DNA of 64,000 bases from Xanthomonas dyei (GCF_002939865.1 NZ_MDEE01000010.1:1-64000); one strand, 5' to 3'. Counted from the first letter of the stretch, positions 27,570 through 37,100 are shown. The notes: generated by a model not told the origin, from the letters alone. Translations and numbers: made by a program.

Positions 27570-30221
27570 ATGTATGCCTCGCAACGCCGCCGTCTGCTGC
27601 TCACCCTGGTCATCGTGCTGGGCGGGATGGTCGTGGCCATGCTGGCGGCCGGGCACTTTGTCGAACAGAACGCACTGCGCGAAGAAAGCGCCACCGTGCA
27701 CCGTCAGCTGCGCCTGTATGCGCAAGCGCTGCAACAACGCATCGACCGTTATCGCACGCTGCCGCAGATTCTGGCGCTGGACCCGGAGCTGCGCGCAGCA
27801 GTCGCCGGCCCGTTGTCGCCGGCACAGGTGCAGCAACTCAATCGCAAACTCGAACGTGCCAACAATGTCACCCAGTCGTCCACGCTGACGCTGATCGACC
27901 GCAGCGGCATTGCGCTGGCGGCCAGCAACTGGCGCGCGGTGCGCAGCAATGTCGGTGTGGATTACGCCTTCCGCCCGTATTACCAGCAGGCGCTGGCCAC
28001 CGGCAGCGGCAGTTTTTACGGCATCGGCATGACCACCAGCGAGCCGGGCTATTTCCTGTCGCAGGCCATCGTCGATGCTGCCGGTCAGGTGCAGGGCGTG
28101 GTGGTGATCAAGATCGCGCTGGCCGCACTGGAGCGCGAATGGCTGCAGACGCCGGATATCGTGCTGGCCTCCGATGCGCATGGCGTGGTGTTTCTGGCCA
28201 GCCGCGCCAGCTGGCGCTACCGCATGCTGGCGCCGCTCACCCCGCGCGACCGCACCGAGTTGCAGAGCACCCGCCAGTACGCCAATCAGGGGCTGCTGCC
28301 GCTGCGTCGGCGCTTGATCGAACAGACCGGCAACGGCGGTGTGCTGGCCGAGGTGCGCGACCCGCAACTGGCCGCGCCAGTGCTGTGGCAGACGCTGGAA
28401 GTTCCCGAAAGCGGCTGGCGCCTGCATCTGCTGCACGACACCCGCGCCAGCGCCGCGGCCGGGCGCGCGGCTGCCATCGCTGCGGCCGGTGCGTGGCTGG
28501 CGCTGGCGTTGCTATGGTTGTTCGTGCAGCAGCGCCGGCGGCTGTCGGCGCTGCGTCAGCGCAGCCGGCATGAGCTGGAAACCCTGCTGCAACAACATGC
28601 CGAAGAACTGCGCACCGCCCAGGACGGCGTGGTCACCGCCGCGCAGCAATCCAACGCCGGCCTGAGCCGCAGCCTGGAACATCTGCCACAAGGCGTGGTG
28701 GTGATCGACGAGGCGCTCAATCTGGTGGCATGGAATTCGCGCTATGTGGAACTGTTCCGCTTCCCGCCGGAGTTGCTCAAGATCGGCCGGCCGATCGAAG
28801 ACCTATTCCGCTTCAATGCCCGCCGCGGGCTGCTGGGGCCGGGGCCGATCGAGGCGGCCATCGAGCGGCGACTCAAGCATCTGCGCAGCGGCAAGCCGCA
28901 CATGCGTGAAAGCGAGAAAGAAGACGGCACGGTGCTGGAAATCCGCGGCAATCCGCTGCCCGATGGCGGGTTCGTCACCAGTTACGCCGACATCACCAGC
29001 TACAAGAATGCCGCCCGCGAACTGCGCTCGCTGGCCGATGCACTGGAACATCGCGTGGCCGAGCGCACCCGCGATCTGGCCGCCGCCAAACGCGAGGCCG
29101 AAAGCGCCAACCGCTACAAGACCCGCTTTGTCGCCTCAGCGGTGCACGACCTGCTGCAGCCGCTCAATGCCGCGCGCATGTTCGTGTCGGTGTTGCGCGG
29201 ACAGGTGCGCGAGCCCGGCAGTGCGCGCGTGGTCGACAACATCGACGGCGCACTCGCCGCGCAGGACGCCATCCTCAACAGCCTGCTCGACATCTCGCGC
29301 CTGGAAGCCGGCAGCCTGAAGACGCAGGTGCGCGACTTCGCACTGGCACCCTTGCTGGAAACGCTGGCGCGCGAGTTCGGCATCCTGGCCGAAGACCGCG
29401 GCCTGGTGCTGGAGTGGGTGCCGACATCGGTGGTGGTATTGAGCGACGCAACCCTGCTGCGTCGCATCCTGCAGAATTTTTTGTCCAATGCGATCCGCTA
29501 CACCCCGCGCGGGCGCGTGCTGATCGGCTGCCGTCGGCGCGGTGGCTGGCTGCGCATTGAAGTGCATGACCAGGGCCCCGGCATTCCGGATGCCTTGCAG
29601 CACGAAATCTTCGAAGAATTCCGCCGTCTGGACGATGGCGTGGCCAACGACCGCGGCGCCGGGCTGGGGCTGGCGATTGTCGAACGGATCGGCCGCCTGC
29701 TGGGCCACCGCATCGGCCTGCATTCAACGCTTGGCAGCGGCAGCGTGTTTTCGGTCACCGTGCCGATCGGCGAGCACGCCGCCATCGCCACGCAGTTGCC
29801 GCCGCCCACCGTCACCGCCACCGCCGAACACGGCAACGACCCCATCCTGCACGGCTGCCGGGTGTGGTGCGTTGACGACGACCCGCGTGTCTGCGAGGCC
29901 ACCCGCGCCCTGCTGGAACGCTGGGAATGCCGCGTGGATTTTTCCGGCGGCCCGGACGAAGCGCTGGCCAGCGCCAGCGCCGACGACGCACCGGAATTGC
30001 TGCTGCTGGATGTGCGCATGGGCGCGCACTACGGCCCGATGCTGCTGCCGCAATTGGTGGGCTGCTGGCAGCGCGAGCCGCGCATCATCCTGGTCACCGC
30101 CGAGCCCGACCCGGCCCTGCGCGAACATGCACAGGAATTGGGCTGGGGCTTTCTGTCCAAGCCGGTCCGCCCGCCTGCGCTGCGCGCGCTGATGACGCAG
30201 ATGCTGCTGCGGCGTGGGTGA
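27570..30221 (+). CDS. Hybrid sensor histidine kinase with DctB-like periplasmic sensor
   Basis: The 883-residue protein has a membrane helix at 10-29, a periplasmic double-Cache-like domain (30-295), a second helix (298-320), a coiled coil, a PAS domain (about 365-480), a HisKA domain with the phospho-accepting H526 in SAVHDLLQPL, an HATPase with DQGPGIP and GAGLGLAI, and a C-terminal receiver domain with D814. The sensor contains DYAFRPYYQQAL and GYFLSQAIVDAAG, which resemble the dicarboxylate-binding DctB domain. Start at 27570 (MYASQRRR); 24 upstream codons lack support. Together with dctA and the porin upstream it likely reports C4-dicarboxylates. A LuxR-type regulator 2.7 kb away is a candidate partner. 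Confidence 0.9.
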   Translation: MYASQRRRLLLTLVIVLGGMVVAMLAAGHFVEQNALREESATVHRQLRLYAQALQQRIDRYRTLPQILALDPELRAAVAGPLSPAQVQQLNRKLERANNVTQSSTLTLIDRSGIALAASNWRAVRSNVGVDYAFRPYYQQALATGSGSFYGIGMTTSEPGYFLSQAIVDAAGQVQGVVVIKIALAALEREWLQTPDIVLASDAHGVVFLASRASWRYRMLAPLTPRDRTELQSTRQYANQGLLPLRRRLIEQTGNGGVLAEVRDPQLAAPVLWQTLEVPESGWRLHLLHDTRASAAAGRAAAIAAAGAWLALALLWLFVQQRRRLSALRQRSRHELETLLQQHAEELRTAQDGVVTAAQQSNAGLSRSLEHLPQGVVVIDEALNLVAWNSRYVELFRFPPELLKIGRPIEDLFRFNARRGLLGPGPIEAAIERRLKHLRSGKPHMRESEKEDGTVLEIRGNPLPDGGFVTSYADITSYKNAARELRSLADALEHRVAERTRDLAAAKREAESANRYKTRFVASAVHDLLQPLNAARMFVSVLRGQVREPGSARVVDNIDGALAAQDAILNSLLDISRLEAGSLKTQVRDFALAPLLETLAREFGILAEDRGLVLEWVPTSVVVLSDATLLRRILQNFLSNAIRYTPRGRVLIGCRRRGGWLRIEVHDQGPGIPDALQHEIFEEFRRLDDGVANDRGAGLGLAIVERIGRLLGHRIGLHSTLGSGSVFSVTVPIGEHAAIATQLPPPTVTATAEHGNDPILHGCRVWCVDDDPRVCEATRALLERWECRVDFSGGPDEALASASADDAPELLLLDVRMGAHYGPMLLPQLVGCWQREPRIILVTAEPDPALREHAQELGWGFLSKPVRPPALRALMTQMLLRRG

Positions 30222-30612
30222 TTCGGTCGCGGGACTCTGGTTTCCGTAGCGAGATCAGCAGCCGCCGATTCGCGTCATCTCGGATCTGCTCTTGTGCATC
30301 GAGAACGCGGCGGATGCGGGCGTGATCGTTCACGCGCCGCGCCAGGACAGCGCACATTGAGGTCTCTTTGAGACGCGCGACCACAACGTGCATGCGCGTT
30401 AGTACCTTGCGATCGACACGGCAGGCGCACCACACCCATCCAACCGAACGCTGCACGGCCTGCCAGGCATTGCGCCACGCTGCGTCAAGGTGCGGCGCGC
30501 ACGATCCGGACGATCAGGCAAGGATGCCGGATCACCAGGCTCACGCTGACTCACCGGCCGGCGGCACAGTACATCGCATGACGCACGACACCACTGCCGG
30601 GAGATACAAGGC
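30222..30612. other. Intergenic region with no supported feature
   Basis: The 391 bp between the kinase and the aldo/keto reductase contain only short overlapping open frames. I see no RNA gene, repeat or clear terminator. Confidence 0.5.
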
Positions 30613-31683
30613 ATGAATCAGACACTTTCCCTGGACCACTATCGCCTGCTCGGCCGCTCCGGGCTGCGCGTCTCGCCGCTATCGCTGGGCACCATGACCT
30701 TCGGCGAGGAATGGGGCTGGGGCGCGGATGCAGGCGAAGCCAAGCGTATCTTCGATGCCTATGTAGACCGCGGCGGTAATTTCATCGACACCGCGGTCAA
30801 TTACACCAAAGGCGGCTCCGAGCGCATCGTCGGCAGCCTGATCAAGCCGCGTCGCGAGCGCTTTGTGGTGGCGACCAAATTCACCATGGCGCGCGATGCA
30901 GACAACATCAATTCCGGCGGCAATCACCGTCTCAACCTGATCCGCTCGGTGGAGACCAGCCTGCGTCAACTCGACACCGATCGCATCGACCTGTTGTATC
31001 TGCACGCATGGGACTTCACTACCTCGCCGGACGAAGTGATGCGCGGGCTGGAGCATCTGGTGCAGTCGGGCAAGGTGTTGTACATCGGCATCTGCAACAC
31101 GCCCGCATGGCGCGTGGCGCAATTGCAGACGCTGGCCGATTTGCGTGGCTGGTCACCCTTGGTCGCGCTGCAGATCGAATACAGCCTGGTCGAACGCACC
31201 GTCGAACATGAGTTGCTACCGATGGCGCGCGAGCTGGACCTGGGCGTATTGCCGTGGTCGCCACTGGGCGGCGGCATTCTGACCGGCAAGTACAGCCGCG
31301 CGGATCTGTCCGACGACAACGCGGCGGATGTGTCCACAAGCCGCAAGGGCGTGATCGCCTCGACCGGGCATCTCACTGCGCGCTCGCTGGAGATCGCCGA
31401 TGTAGTTGGCACGGTGGCCAACGAGTTGGGCGCCTCGCGCGCGCAAGTGGCGCTTGCCTGGACCTTGCGCAATCCGGCGGTCGTTTCGCCGGTAATGGGC
31501 GCACGCACGCTGCAACAGGCCGAAGACAACTTCGGCGCGCTGGAGATCGTGTTCAGCGACGACCAGCTGGCGCAGCTGGATCAGGTCAGCGGCCTGGCGC
31601 CGATCTTCCCGGAGCGTTTCATCGGCCGGCCGATGGCGCAGCAGCTGATCTACGGCAGGCACGCGCTGCAACTGCGCAGCTGA
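30613..31683 (+). CDS. Aldo/keto reductase
   Basis: The 356-residue cytoplasmic (beta/alpha)8 NADPH oxidoreductase carries the catalytic tetrad D59 and Y64 (FIDTAVNYTKGGSE), K89 (VVATKF) and H131 (LLYLHAWD). It resembles the YghZ/Tas-like group that reduces aldehydes. The late segment VSPVMGARTLQQAEDN forms part of the nucleotide site. It is followed after 16 bp by a SnoaL-like gene and then an Atu4866-like gene, so the three are probably one operon. Substrate unknown. Confidence 0.92.
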   Translation: MNQTLSLDHYRLLGRSGLRVSPLSLGTMTFGEEWGWGADAGEAKRIFDAYVDRGGNFIDTAVNYTKGGSERIVGSLIKPRRERFVVATKFTMARDADNINSGGNHRLNLIRSVETSLRQLDTDRIDLLYLHAWDFTTSPDEVMRGLEHLVQSGKVLYIGICNTPAWRVAQLQTLADLRGWSPLVALQIEYSLVERTVEHELLPMARELDLGVLPWSPLGGGILTGKYSRADLSDDNAADVSTSRKGVIASTGHLTARSLEIADVVGTVANELGASRAQVALAWTLRNPAVVSPVMGARTLQQAEDNFGALEIVFSDDQLAQLDQVSGLAPIFPERFIGRPMAQQLIYGRHALQLRS

Positions 31684-31699
31684 CGCAAAGGAGCACCAC

Positions 31700-32245
31700 A
31701 TGACCAGACCATCCGCTATCGCGGCAGCACTGTTCATCGCCGCCAGCGCGTTCACCGCAGCCGGGGCAATCGCTCCGGTGCCCGCAGCCGCCGCCGACAG
31801 CTGCGCCGGCACATCGCAGCAGATATGCAATACGCAACGCGTCGATGCCGCATTCGCGCGCTGGCAGGCAGGCGGCACCGGATTCTTCGAAGAACTGCTG
31901 TCGCCGGACGTGGTGTGGACCATCCACGGCTCCGGCCCCAGCGCCGGCACCTTGCATGGCCGCGACACATTGATCGACAAAGCCGTGCGCCCCTTGACCG
32001 AGCGCCTGGCATCGCCGTTGCGCCCGTTGCAGCGGCAGCTCTGGGCCGATGGCGAGCACGTCATCGTGCAATGGCAAGGCGCTGCCGACTTGCCCAGCGG
32101 CGACATCTATCGCAATCAGTACGTGTGGATCCTGCGGATGCGCGACGGCAAGGCTGTCCAAGTCGATGCGTATCTGGATCTGGCCGCCTACGACGCTGTG
32201 CTGCAGCGTGCACCCGCCCAACTGCAACGCAGGACAGACACATGA
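31700..32245 (+). CDS. Exported SnoaL/NTF2-like protein
   Basis: The 181-residue protein has a signal peptide (about residues 1-32, ending PAAAA) and a mature alpha+beta-barrel domain of the SnoaL/NTF2 type. Segments like VDAAFARWQAGGTGFFEELLSPD, split between strands, and GRDTLIDKAV fit this fold. Such proteins act as small isomerases, hydrolases or binding proteins. It lies 16 bp after the aldo/keto reductase and overlaps the next gene by ATGA, which implies coupled translation. Function unknown. Confidence 0.75.
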   Translation: MTRPSAIAAALFIAASAFTAAGAIAPVPAAAADSCAGTSQQICNTQRVDAAFARWQAGGTGFFEELLSPDVVWTIHGSGPSAGTLHGRDTLIDKAVRPLTERLASPLRPLQRQLWADGEHVIVQWQGAADLPSGDIYRNQYVWILRMRDGKAVQVDAYLDLAAYDAVLQRAPAQLQRRTDT

Positions 32246-32628
32246 CCGATGCACGTATGAGCGCCGCTATTGCCGTTGCACTCGGCGCGGGTACCGCCGT
32301 GCTCTGCAACGCCACCCCGCTTGCCGACACTGCACGCCATGCGGCGGCGACGCCTTCCCCACTCCACAGGGACACGCCCATGCAACAGCATTCCTACGTC
32401 GGCATGTGGGTCACCCGCGATGGGCAGATCCGCCAAGCCTTGTTGGCCAACGGCCGTTACGACGAAGCACGCCATGCACGGCAAAGCGCCTATCAGGGCC
32501 GGTATGAAGTCACCGGCAACACCATCCACTACTGGGACGACAGCGGGTTCACTGCCGACGGCCGCTTTGTCAGCGCCGACGAGCTGCACCACGGCGGCAT
32601 GGTGTTCTATCGCCAGCTAGCGGACTGA
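32242..32628 (+). CDS. Atu4866-domain protein
   Basis: The 128-residue protein has a hydrophobic N-terminal segment (about residues 8-28, possible signal peptide). A compact C-terminal domain reads YVGMWVTRDGQIRQALL, then GRYDEARH, YQGRYEV, IHYWDDSGFTADG and ELHHGGMVFYR. This matches the small beta-rich Atu4866-type family, whose function is not known. The ATG overlaps the stop of the preceding gene. A start at MQQHSY (about residue 47) is possible if the domain is cytoplasmic. Confidence 0.7.
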   Translation: MTDARMSAAIAVALGAGTAVLCNATPLADTARHAAATPSPLHRDTPMQQHSYVGMWVTRDGQIRQALLANGRYDEARHARQSAYQGRYEVTGNTIHYWDDSGFTADGRFVSADELHHGGMVFYRQLAD

Positions 32629-32875
32629 CATGCGTCATGGACGGCAGCGCGTACTTTCAGACCACGATGCGCCCGGCCGACATCGATCTTCAGCACACGG
32701 CCTGCCCCGATCAACCAAGAGCGGCGAACACAGCAACTGCGCAGCCTGTGCTCGCTGCGGCATGCACCACTCGCCCACTGCGATTCTGAGTGCGCCGTCC
32801 ACACCCAACTGACGACTGTTCGCGACGTTTCGGCGCCGCTTCAAGCCCCTCAGCGATGCCGCCAGCCCTCAGCCC

Positions 32876-33514
32876 TCAGCCCTCGCCCTCCGGCTCCAGC
32901 GCCTTGACCAGCACCGCCGCTTGCGTGCGGCTGTAGCAGTCGAGCTTTTTCAAGATGGCGGTGACGTGCACCTTGACGGTGTTTTCGGCCAGACCGAGTT
33001 CGTGGGCGATCTGCTTGTTGAGCAGGCCATCGGCCAGGCTCAGCAGCACGCGGAACTGCTGTGGAGTGAGCTGGGCGAGCTTGGATGCCAGTTGCGCGTC
33101 CGCCTCCGAGCGCTCGGCGGTCATTGGCGGAAACCAGGTGCCGCCGTCCAGCACACTGGCCACGGCGGTGCCGATGGATTCGGCCGGCGTGGATTTGGGA
33201 ATGAAGCCGGCCGCGCCAAACTGCTGCGCACGCCGGATCACCCGCGGGTGATCGTTGGAGGAGATCACCACCACCGGGATATCCGGATGCTCGCCGCGCA
33301 CATGCAACAGCGCCGAGAAGCCGCGCGCGCCCGGCATGGCCAGATCCAGCAGTACCAGCTCTGCCTGCGGGTGCGAGCGCAACATCGCGCTCAGCGTGGC
33401 GGCGCTGGAGGCTTCCACGACCTGCGCCTGCGGCAGGGTCTGCTGCAATACGTGGATCACGGCGGCACGGAACAGCGGGTGGTCGTCGGCGACGAGAATG
33501 GTGAGATCGGCCAT
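32876..33514 (-). CDS. LuxR/NarL-type response regulator
   Basis: The 212-residue two-component regulator has a receiver domain (about 1-120) with acidic residues D10/D11 and phospho-acceptor D57 in LVLLDLAMPG. The C-terminal LuxR helix-turn-helix (about 145-205) contains LTPQQFRVLLSLADG and ENTVKVHVTAILKKL. I start at MADLTILVADDHP (33514). No kinase gene is adjacent; the hybrid kinase at 27570-30221 is the nearest candidate partner. It faces away from the solute-binding protein gene further on, with a gene-free 193-bp gap. Confidence 0.9.
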   Translation of the reverse strand: MADLTILVADDHPLFRAAVIHVLQQTLPQAQVVEASSAATLSAMLRSHPQAELVLLDLAMPGARGFSALLHVRGEHPDIPVVVISSNDHPRVIRRAQQFGAAGFIPKSTPAESIGTAVASVLDGGTWFPPMTAERSEADAQLASKLAQLTPQQFRVLLSLADGLLNKQIAHELGLAENTVKVHVTAILKKLDCYSRTQAAVLVKALEPEGEG

Positions 33515-33707
33515 CTGCCAAGTCTGGCACATGGGCGCGTCGGTGTGCCGCACCTGCGCTTGGCTGGCTGCCCACGGCTAGTGACTGAGGCCCGCTGACA
33601 CTGTGCGGAGCAGGCGACCACTGTATCGGCATTGTGCGACCGCCGATGATGCTGGCCGGCAACGGCCACACCAGCATGATGCTCTGCATCACCGCGAATG
33701 CCACGCC

Positions 33708-34760
33708 CTAGCGCGGCGGCTGCGTACTCGCACGCCACGCTTCCAGGAACTGGCGGCGTTTGAGCTTGTCCAGATACACCAGCAAACCGGGGCCGAGCGG
33801 AATCGGCCGGAACGGCGGTTGCGCCGAGCCGCCACGGCCACCGGCGGACGGCAGGATCGGCATCAGCCGCGCTTCGCGCGAGAGCACCTGCTGCCCGCGG
33901 GGCGACAGCAGATAGTCGAGAAACCTGCGCGCTTCCGGCGCATGCGGTGCGGTCTTGGGAATCACCGCGGTGCGCAGCGCCACCAGCGTGTAGTCCTGCG
34001 GCTGCACGATGCCCAGCGGCGCACCGGCATCGATACGCGCCTGCGCGTAGGAACCAAGCACGTTGTAGGCCAACAGCAGTTCGCCGCGACTGACACGGTC
34101 GAGCAAGGTGCCGGTGCGCTCTTCCAGCTTGACCTGATTTGCGCCCAACGCGGCCAGCAAAGCGCCGGCAATGCTGCCCACCTGCCCGTCCTGGGTGGCG
34201 AACAAGTAGCCCACGCCGCTGCGCTCCACATCGTAGGTGCCCACCTTGCCGCGCAACGGCGCATCGGGCGCGCGCAATAAGGCCAGCAGCTGGCGGCGCG
34301 TGCGCGGGACGCGTGCGGCGTCGAGTTTGCGCGTGTTGTAGACGATGGCCACCGGCTCGTAGCTGATGCCGAACACTTCATGCCGCCATTGCGCCCAGGC
34401 CGGCAGCACTTCGGTCTGCGCGGAGCGGTGAGCCAGCGCGTGCCCGTCGTTCACCAGCTTGGTCTGCAGATCCATGCTGGCGCTGATCAGCATGTCCGCC
34501 GTCGGCGCACCGGCACCCGGATGCAGATAGTGATCATAGATGTCCCAGGCAATCACATCCTCGTAGATCACCTCGGTACCGGGATGCAGGCGTTGGTAGT
34601 CCTGAATGACCGCGCCGAAGACTTCCAGATCGGTGGACCCCTGCACGCGGAGCTGCGCATGCATCGGCCCCTGCGCGGGGAAGCGCCGCACATCGCCCGG
34701 CGCTGCCCAGGCCAAACCGTGCACCAGCAGCAGCACCATTGCCCACAGCCTGCGCATCAT
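33708..34760 (-). CDS. Periplasmic extracellular solute-binding protein, likely co-sensor
   Basis: The 350-residue protein has a signal peptide (ending GLAWA) and a family 1 binding-protein fold. It carries LRVQGSTDLEVFGAVIQDYQ near the mature N terminus, plus FGISYEPVAIVYNTRKL and YTLVALRTAVIPKTAPHA. It overlaps the TctE-type kinase gene by 4 bp (ATGA) and ends the tctD-tctE operon. No ABC permease or ATPase gene is nearby. By analogy with PgtC and similar proteins it may present a ligand to the kinase rather than to a transporter; this is inference. Substrate unknown, with carboxylates favoured by context. Confidence 0.85.
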   Translation of the reverse strand: MMRRLWAMVLLLVHGLAWAAPGDVRRFPAQGPMHAQLRVQGSTDLEVFGAVIQDYQRLHPGTEVIYEDVIAWDIYDHYLHPGAGAPTADMLISASMDLQTKLVNDGHALAHRSAQTEVLPAWAQWRHEVFGISYEPVAIVYNTRKLDAARVPRTRRQLLALLRAPDAPLRGKVGTYDVERSGVGYLFATQDGQVGSIAGALLAALGANQVKLEERTGTLLDRVSRGELLLAYNVLGSYAQARIDAGAPLGIVQPQDYTLVALRTAVIPKTAPHAPEARRFLDYLLSPRGQQVLSREARLMPILPSAGGRGGSAQPPFRPIPLGPGLLVYLDKLKRRQFLEAWRASTQPPR

Positions 34761-36142
34761 GCGGTTCCCCCGGGGAAATGCAACGAGGCGATCAATCCGC
34801 CACCGATGCGATTGGCCAGATCGATACGCCCGCCATGCGCTTCGACCACGCGCTTGACGATGGCAAGCCCCAGGCCCGCGCCGCCCGCAGGTGCATCCGG
34901 ACCGCGCACGAAACGCTCGAACACGCGCTCGGCTTCGGCGGCCGGAATGCCCGGGCCGTGGTCGGCGATGGTCAGCACGTGCTGATTACCGTCGCTGGTC
35001 AAAGCCACCTGCAGCGGCGCGGCGCCACCGTATTTGCAGGCGTTGTCGATCAGATTCTTGAGCGCTTCGCGCAGCAGCAACGCGTCGCCGCGCAGCAGCG
35101 CCGGTTGCGGGTCGATGGCCAGTTGCACACGTGGCGCGCCGTCGCTGCGCGGCAGTGCTTCATGCAATGCCTGGTGCAGCACCTCGGCCAGGTCCACCGT
35201 GGCAAAACGCTGCAGGTTGGAGCGATGGATCACGCTGGCATCGCTGAGCAATTGATTGAGCAGGCGGCTCATGTGGCTGGCGTTGCGCTCGATCGCGGCC
35301 AGGCTGCGTTGCATGTCGCGCGGGTCGTCGTCGTCCATGGCCAGCTGCGCCTGCGCACGCAACGCGGCCAGGGGTGTGCGCATCTGGTGCGCGGCCTCGG
35401 CCATGAACGCACGCAAGGTCTCGTTGCTGGACGACAGCCGCGCCATGAAGCGATTGAGCGCGGTCACCATCAACTGCATTTCCTGCGGCGCCGGCACGTT
35501 GAGCGGTTTGAGATCCGATGGCTCGCGACGCGACAGGTCGCGCTCGATGCGTTGCAATGGCCGCAATGCGCGGTACACGCCCAGCCAGACCAACCCCAAC
35601 GCCAGCAGCGACAACACAGCGATCGCGACCAAGGCATTGAGCACCACATCGCGCGCCACCGCATCGCGCGCGCGCCGGGTCTGGCCCACCTGCACCCGCA
35701 CCTCGCCCTGCCCGGACGCCGAGGCCACCCGATGCATCACCACCGCAAAGCGCACCGGCTCGCCGCTGTACTGTGCATCGAACAGCAACGGGCGCTCATC
35801 GCTGGGCGCGCGCGCCGGCAACGGCAACATGTCTTCGCCGGTGATGGTGCGACCCTGCGCATCGAACACGCGGTAGAACACGCGATCTTCCGGCGCCATG
35901 CCAAGCAGATCCAGCGAGGCGTAAGGCAGATCCACCTGCCAGTCGCCACCGACCAGCGCCACGCTATCGATGATGGACAGCGCCGAGGACACCAACAGGT
36001 GATCGTAGGACCGATTGGCGGCACGCTCGCCATAATCGCGTGCTGCAAAAAACAGCACCACCGCCCCCAGCAGCGACAGGCTGCCCAGATACAGCAGCAA
36101 GGTGCGCCGGATCGACGGCGCCACCGTCAGCGGCTCAGCCAT
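34757..36142 (-). CDS. tctE: TctE-family sensor histidine kinase
   Basis: The 461-residue kinase has a first membrane helix (about 10-33), a periplasmic 2CSK_N-type sensor domain with SALSIIDSVALVGGDW, a second helix with LLALGLVWLGVYRALRPLQ, HAMP, a HisKA box AEAAHQMRTPLAALRAQ, and HATPase motifs NACKYGG, DHGPGIP and GAGLGLAIVKRV. TctE-type kinases respond to tricarboxylates. It overlaps the regulator gene by 8 bp upstream and the binding-protein gene by 4 bp downstream. A porin and a CitMHS transporter are divergent. The start MAEPLTVAPSIRR at 36142 is set by the regulator overlap. Confidence 0.88.
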   Translation of the reverse strand: MAEPLTVAPSIRRTLLLYLGSLSLLGAVVLFFAARDYGERAANRSYDHLLVSSALSIIDSVALVGGDWQVDLPYASLDLLGMAPEDRVFYRVFDAQGRTITGEDMLPLPARAPSDERPLLFDAQYSGEPVRFAVVMHRVASASGQGEVRVQVGQTRRARDAVARDVVLNALVAIAVLSLLALGLVWLGVYRALRPLQRIERDLSRREPSDLKPLNVPAPQEMQLMVTALNRFMARLSSSNETLRAFMAEAAHQMRTPLAALRAQAQLAMDDDDPRDMQRSLAAIERNASHMSRLLNQLLSDASVIHRSNLQRFATVDLAEVLHQALHEALPRSDGAPRVQLAIDPQPALLRGDALLLREALKNLIDNACKYGGAAPLQVALTSDGNQHVLTIADHGPGIPAAEAERVFERFVRGPDAPAGGAGLGLAIVKRVVEAHGGRIDLANRIGGGLIASLHFPGGTA

Positions 36143-36836
36143 CGCTGCCCGGCTCCACCGGCGCATGCGGGTCGGCTTCTTCGAGTTTGTAGCCGGCACC
36201 GCGCACGGTGACGATGCGCAACGGCGCGCTGGCCAGCTTGCGGCGCAGACGGCCGACATACAGCTCGATCGCATTGGGCCCGGCATCGTCGTCGAAGCCG
36301 AACAGCCCGTTGCCGATTTCGTCCTTGCCGACCACATGGCCCAGCCGCCCGATCAGGATTTCCAGCAGGCGGTATTCGCGGTTGGGCAATTCGATCGGCG
36401 CGCCATCGAGCATCACCGTGTGCGCAGCGTTGTCGAACACGAATCCGCCGATTTGCACCACTTCGCTGGCCTGGCCGCGATTGCGGCGCAGCAACACGCG
36501 GCAGCGCGCCTCGAATTCGCGGAAATCGAACGGCTTGCCGAGGTAATCGTCCGCGCCCACGTCCAGCGCCTGCACGCGGTCTTCGATGCCATCGCGCGCG
36601 GTAAGCATCAGCACCGGCGTGGTATCGCCACGCTCGCGCATCCCGGCCAGCACGCGCAGCCCATCGAGCTTGGGCAGGCCGATATCCAGCACCACCAGAT
36701 CGAAGCTCTGATAGCGCAGCACGCTGGCCGCCGCCAACCCGTCGGCCTGCCAATCCACCGCATGCCCGCTACGGCGCATGCGCCGCACGATGGCATCGGC
36801 GAGATCGGCATTGTCTTCGACTAGCAGCAGGCGCAT
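36135..36836 (-). CDS. tctD: OmpR-type response regulator (TctD-like)
   Basis: The 233-residue regulator has a receiver domain (about 1-118) with E7/D8 and phospho-acceptor D51 in LVVLDIGLPKLDG, K101-type conserved lysine in DYLGKPFD, and a C-terminal winged helix (about 130-225) with PNREYRLLEILIGR and YVGRLRRKL. The start at 36836 (MRLLLVEDN) is the family norm; the frame upstream runs through a GGGAAT repeat and would not be translated. It heads the minus-strand operon with the kinase and binding protein, and probably controls the divergent porin and citrate transporter genes. Confidence 0.9.
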   Translation of the reverse strand: MRLLLVEDNADLADAIVRRMRRSGHAVDWQADGLAAASVLRYQSFDLVVLDIGLPKLDGLRVLAGMRERGDTTPVLMLTARDGIEDRVQALDVGADDYLGKPFDFREFEARCRVLLRRNRGQASEVVQIGGFVFDNAAHTVMLDGAPIELPNREYRLLEILIGRLGHVVGKDEIGNGLFGFDDDAGPNAIELYVGRLRRKLASAPLRIVTVRGAGYKLEEADPHAPVEPGSDG

Positions 36837-36837
36837 T

Positions 36838-36990
36838 GGGCGGGGAATCGACAATGGGGAATGGGGAATGGGGAATCGGAACAGCGGTTGGCCGCGGCCG
36901 GAAGGTAACAGCCCTCGCGGACAAAAGCTCTTAACGCTCTTGCGATTCCCTATTCCCGACTCCCCATTCCCGACTCCCCATTCCCGCCCC
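36838..36990. repeat. GGGAATGGGGAATCG long inverted repeat
   Basis: Left arm 36838-36881 has several GGGGAAT units; right arm 36942-36990 has their complements (ATTCCC, CCCCATTCCC). The intervening sequence is about 60 bp. It occupies the divergent region between tctD and the porin, so it may affect transcription of both. Same family as 3158-3236 and 39852-39997. Confidence 0.75.
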
Positions 36991-37100
36991 AAAACGACAG
37001 GTCCATGACAGCTTCGCGGGACTAGGCTGAAGCCAACGCGCCACGGCGATCGTCGTGGTGCATCGCTGAACGTGATTCACACATGCACCTGGGAGGGTCT

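Noticed and set aside
36838..36990. Inverted repeat as insertion-sequence ends
   Set aside because: Only about 60 bp lie between the arms and there is no transposase or target duplication.
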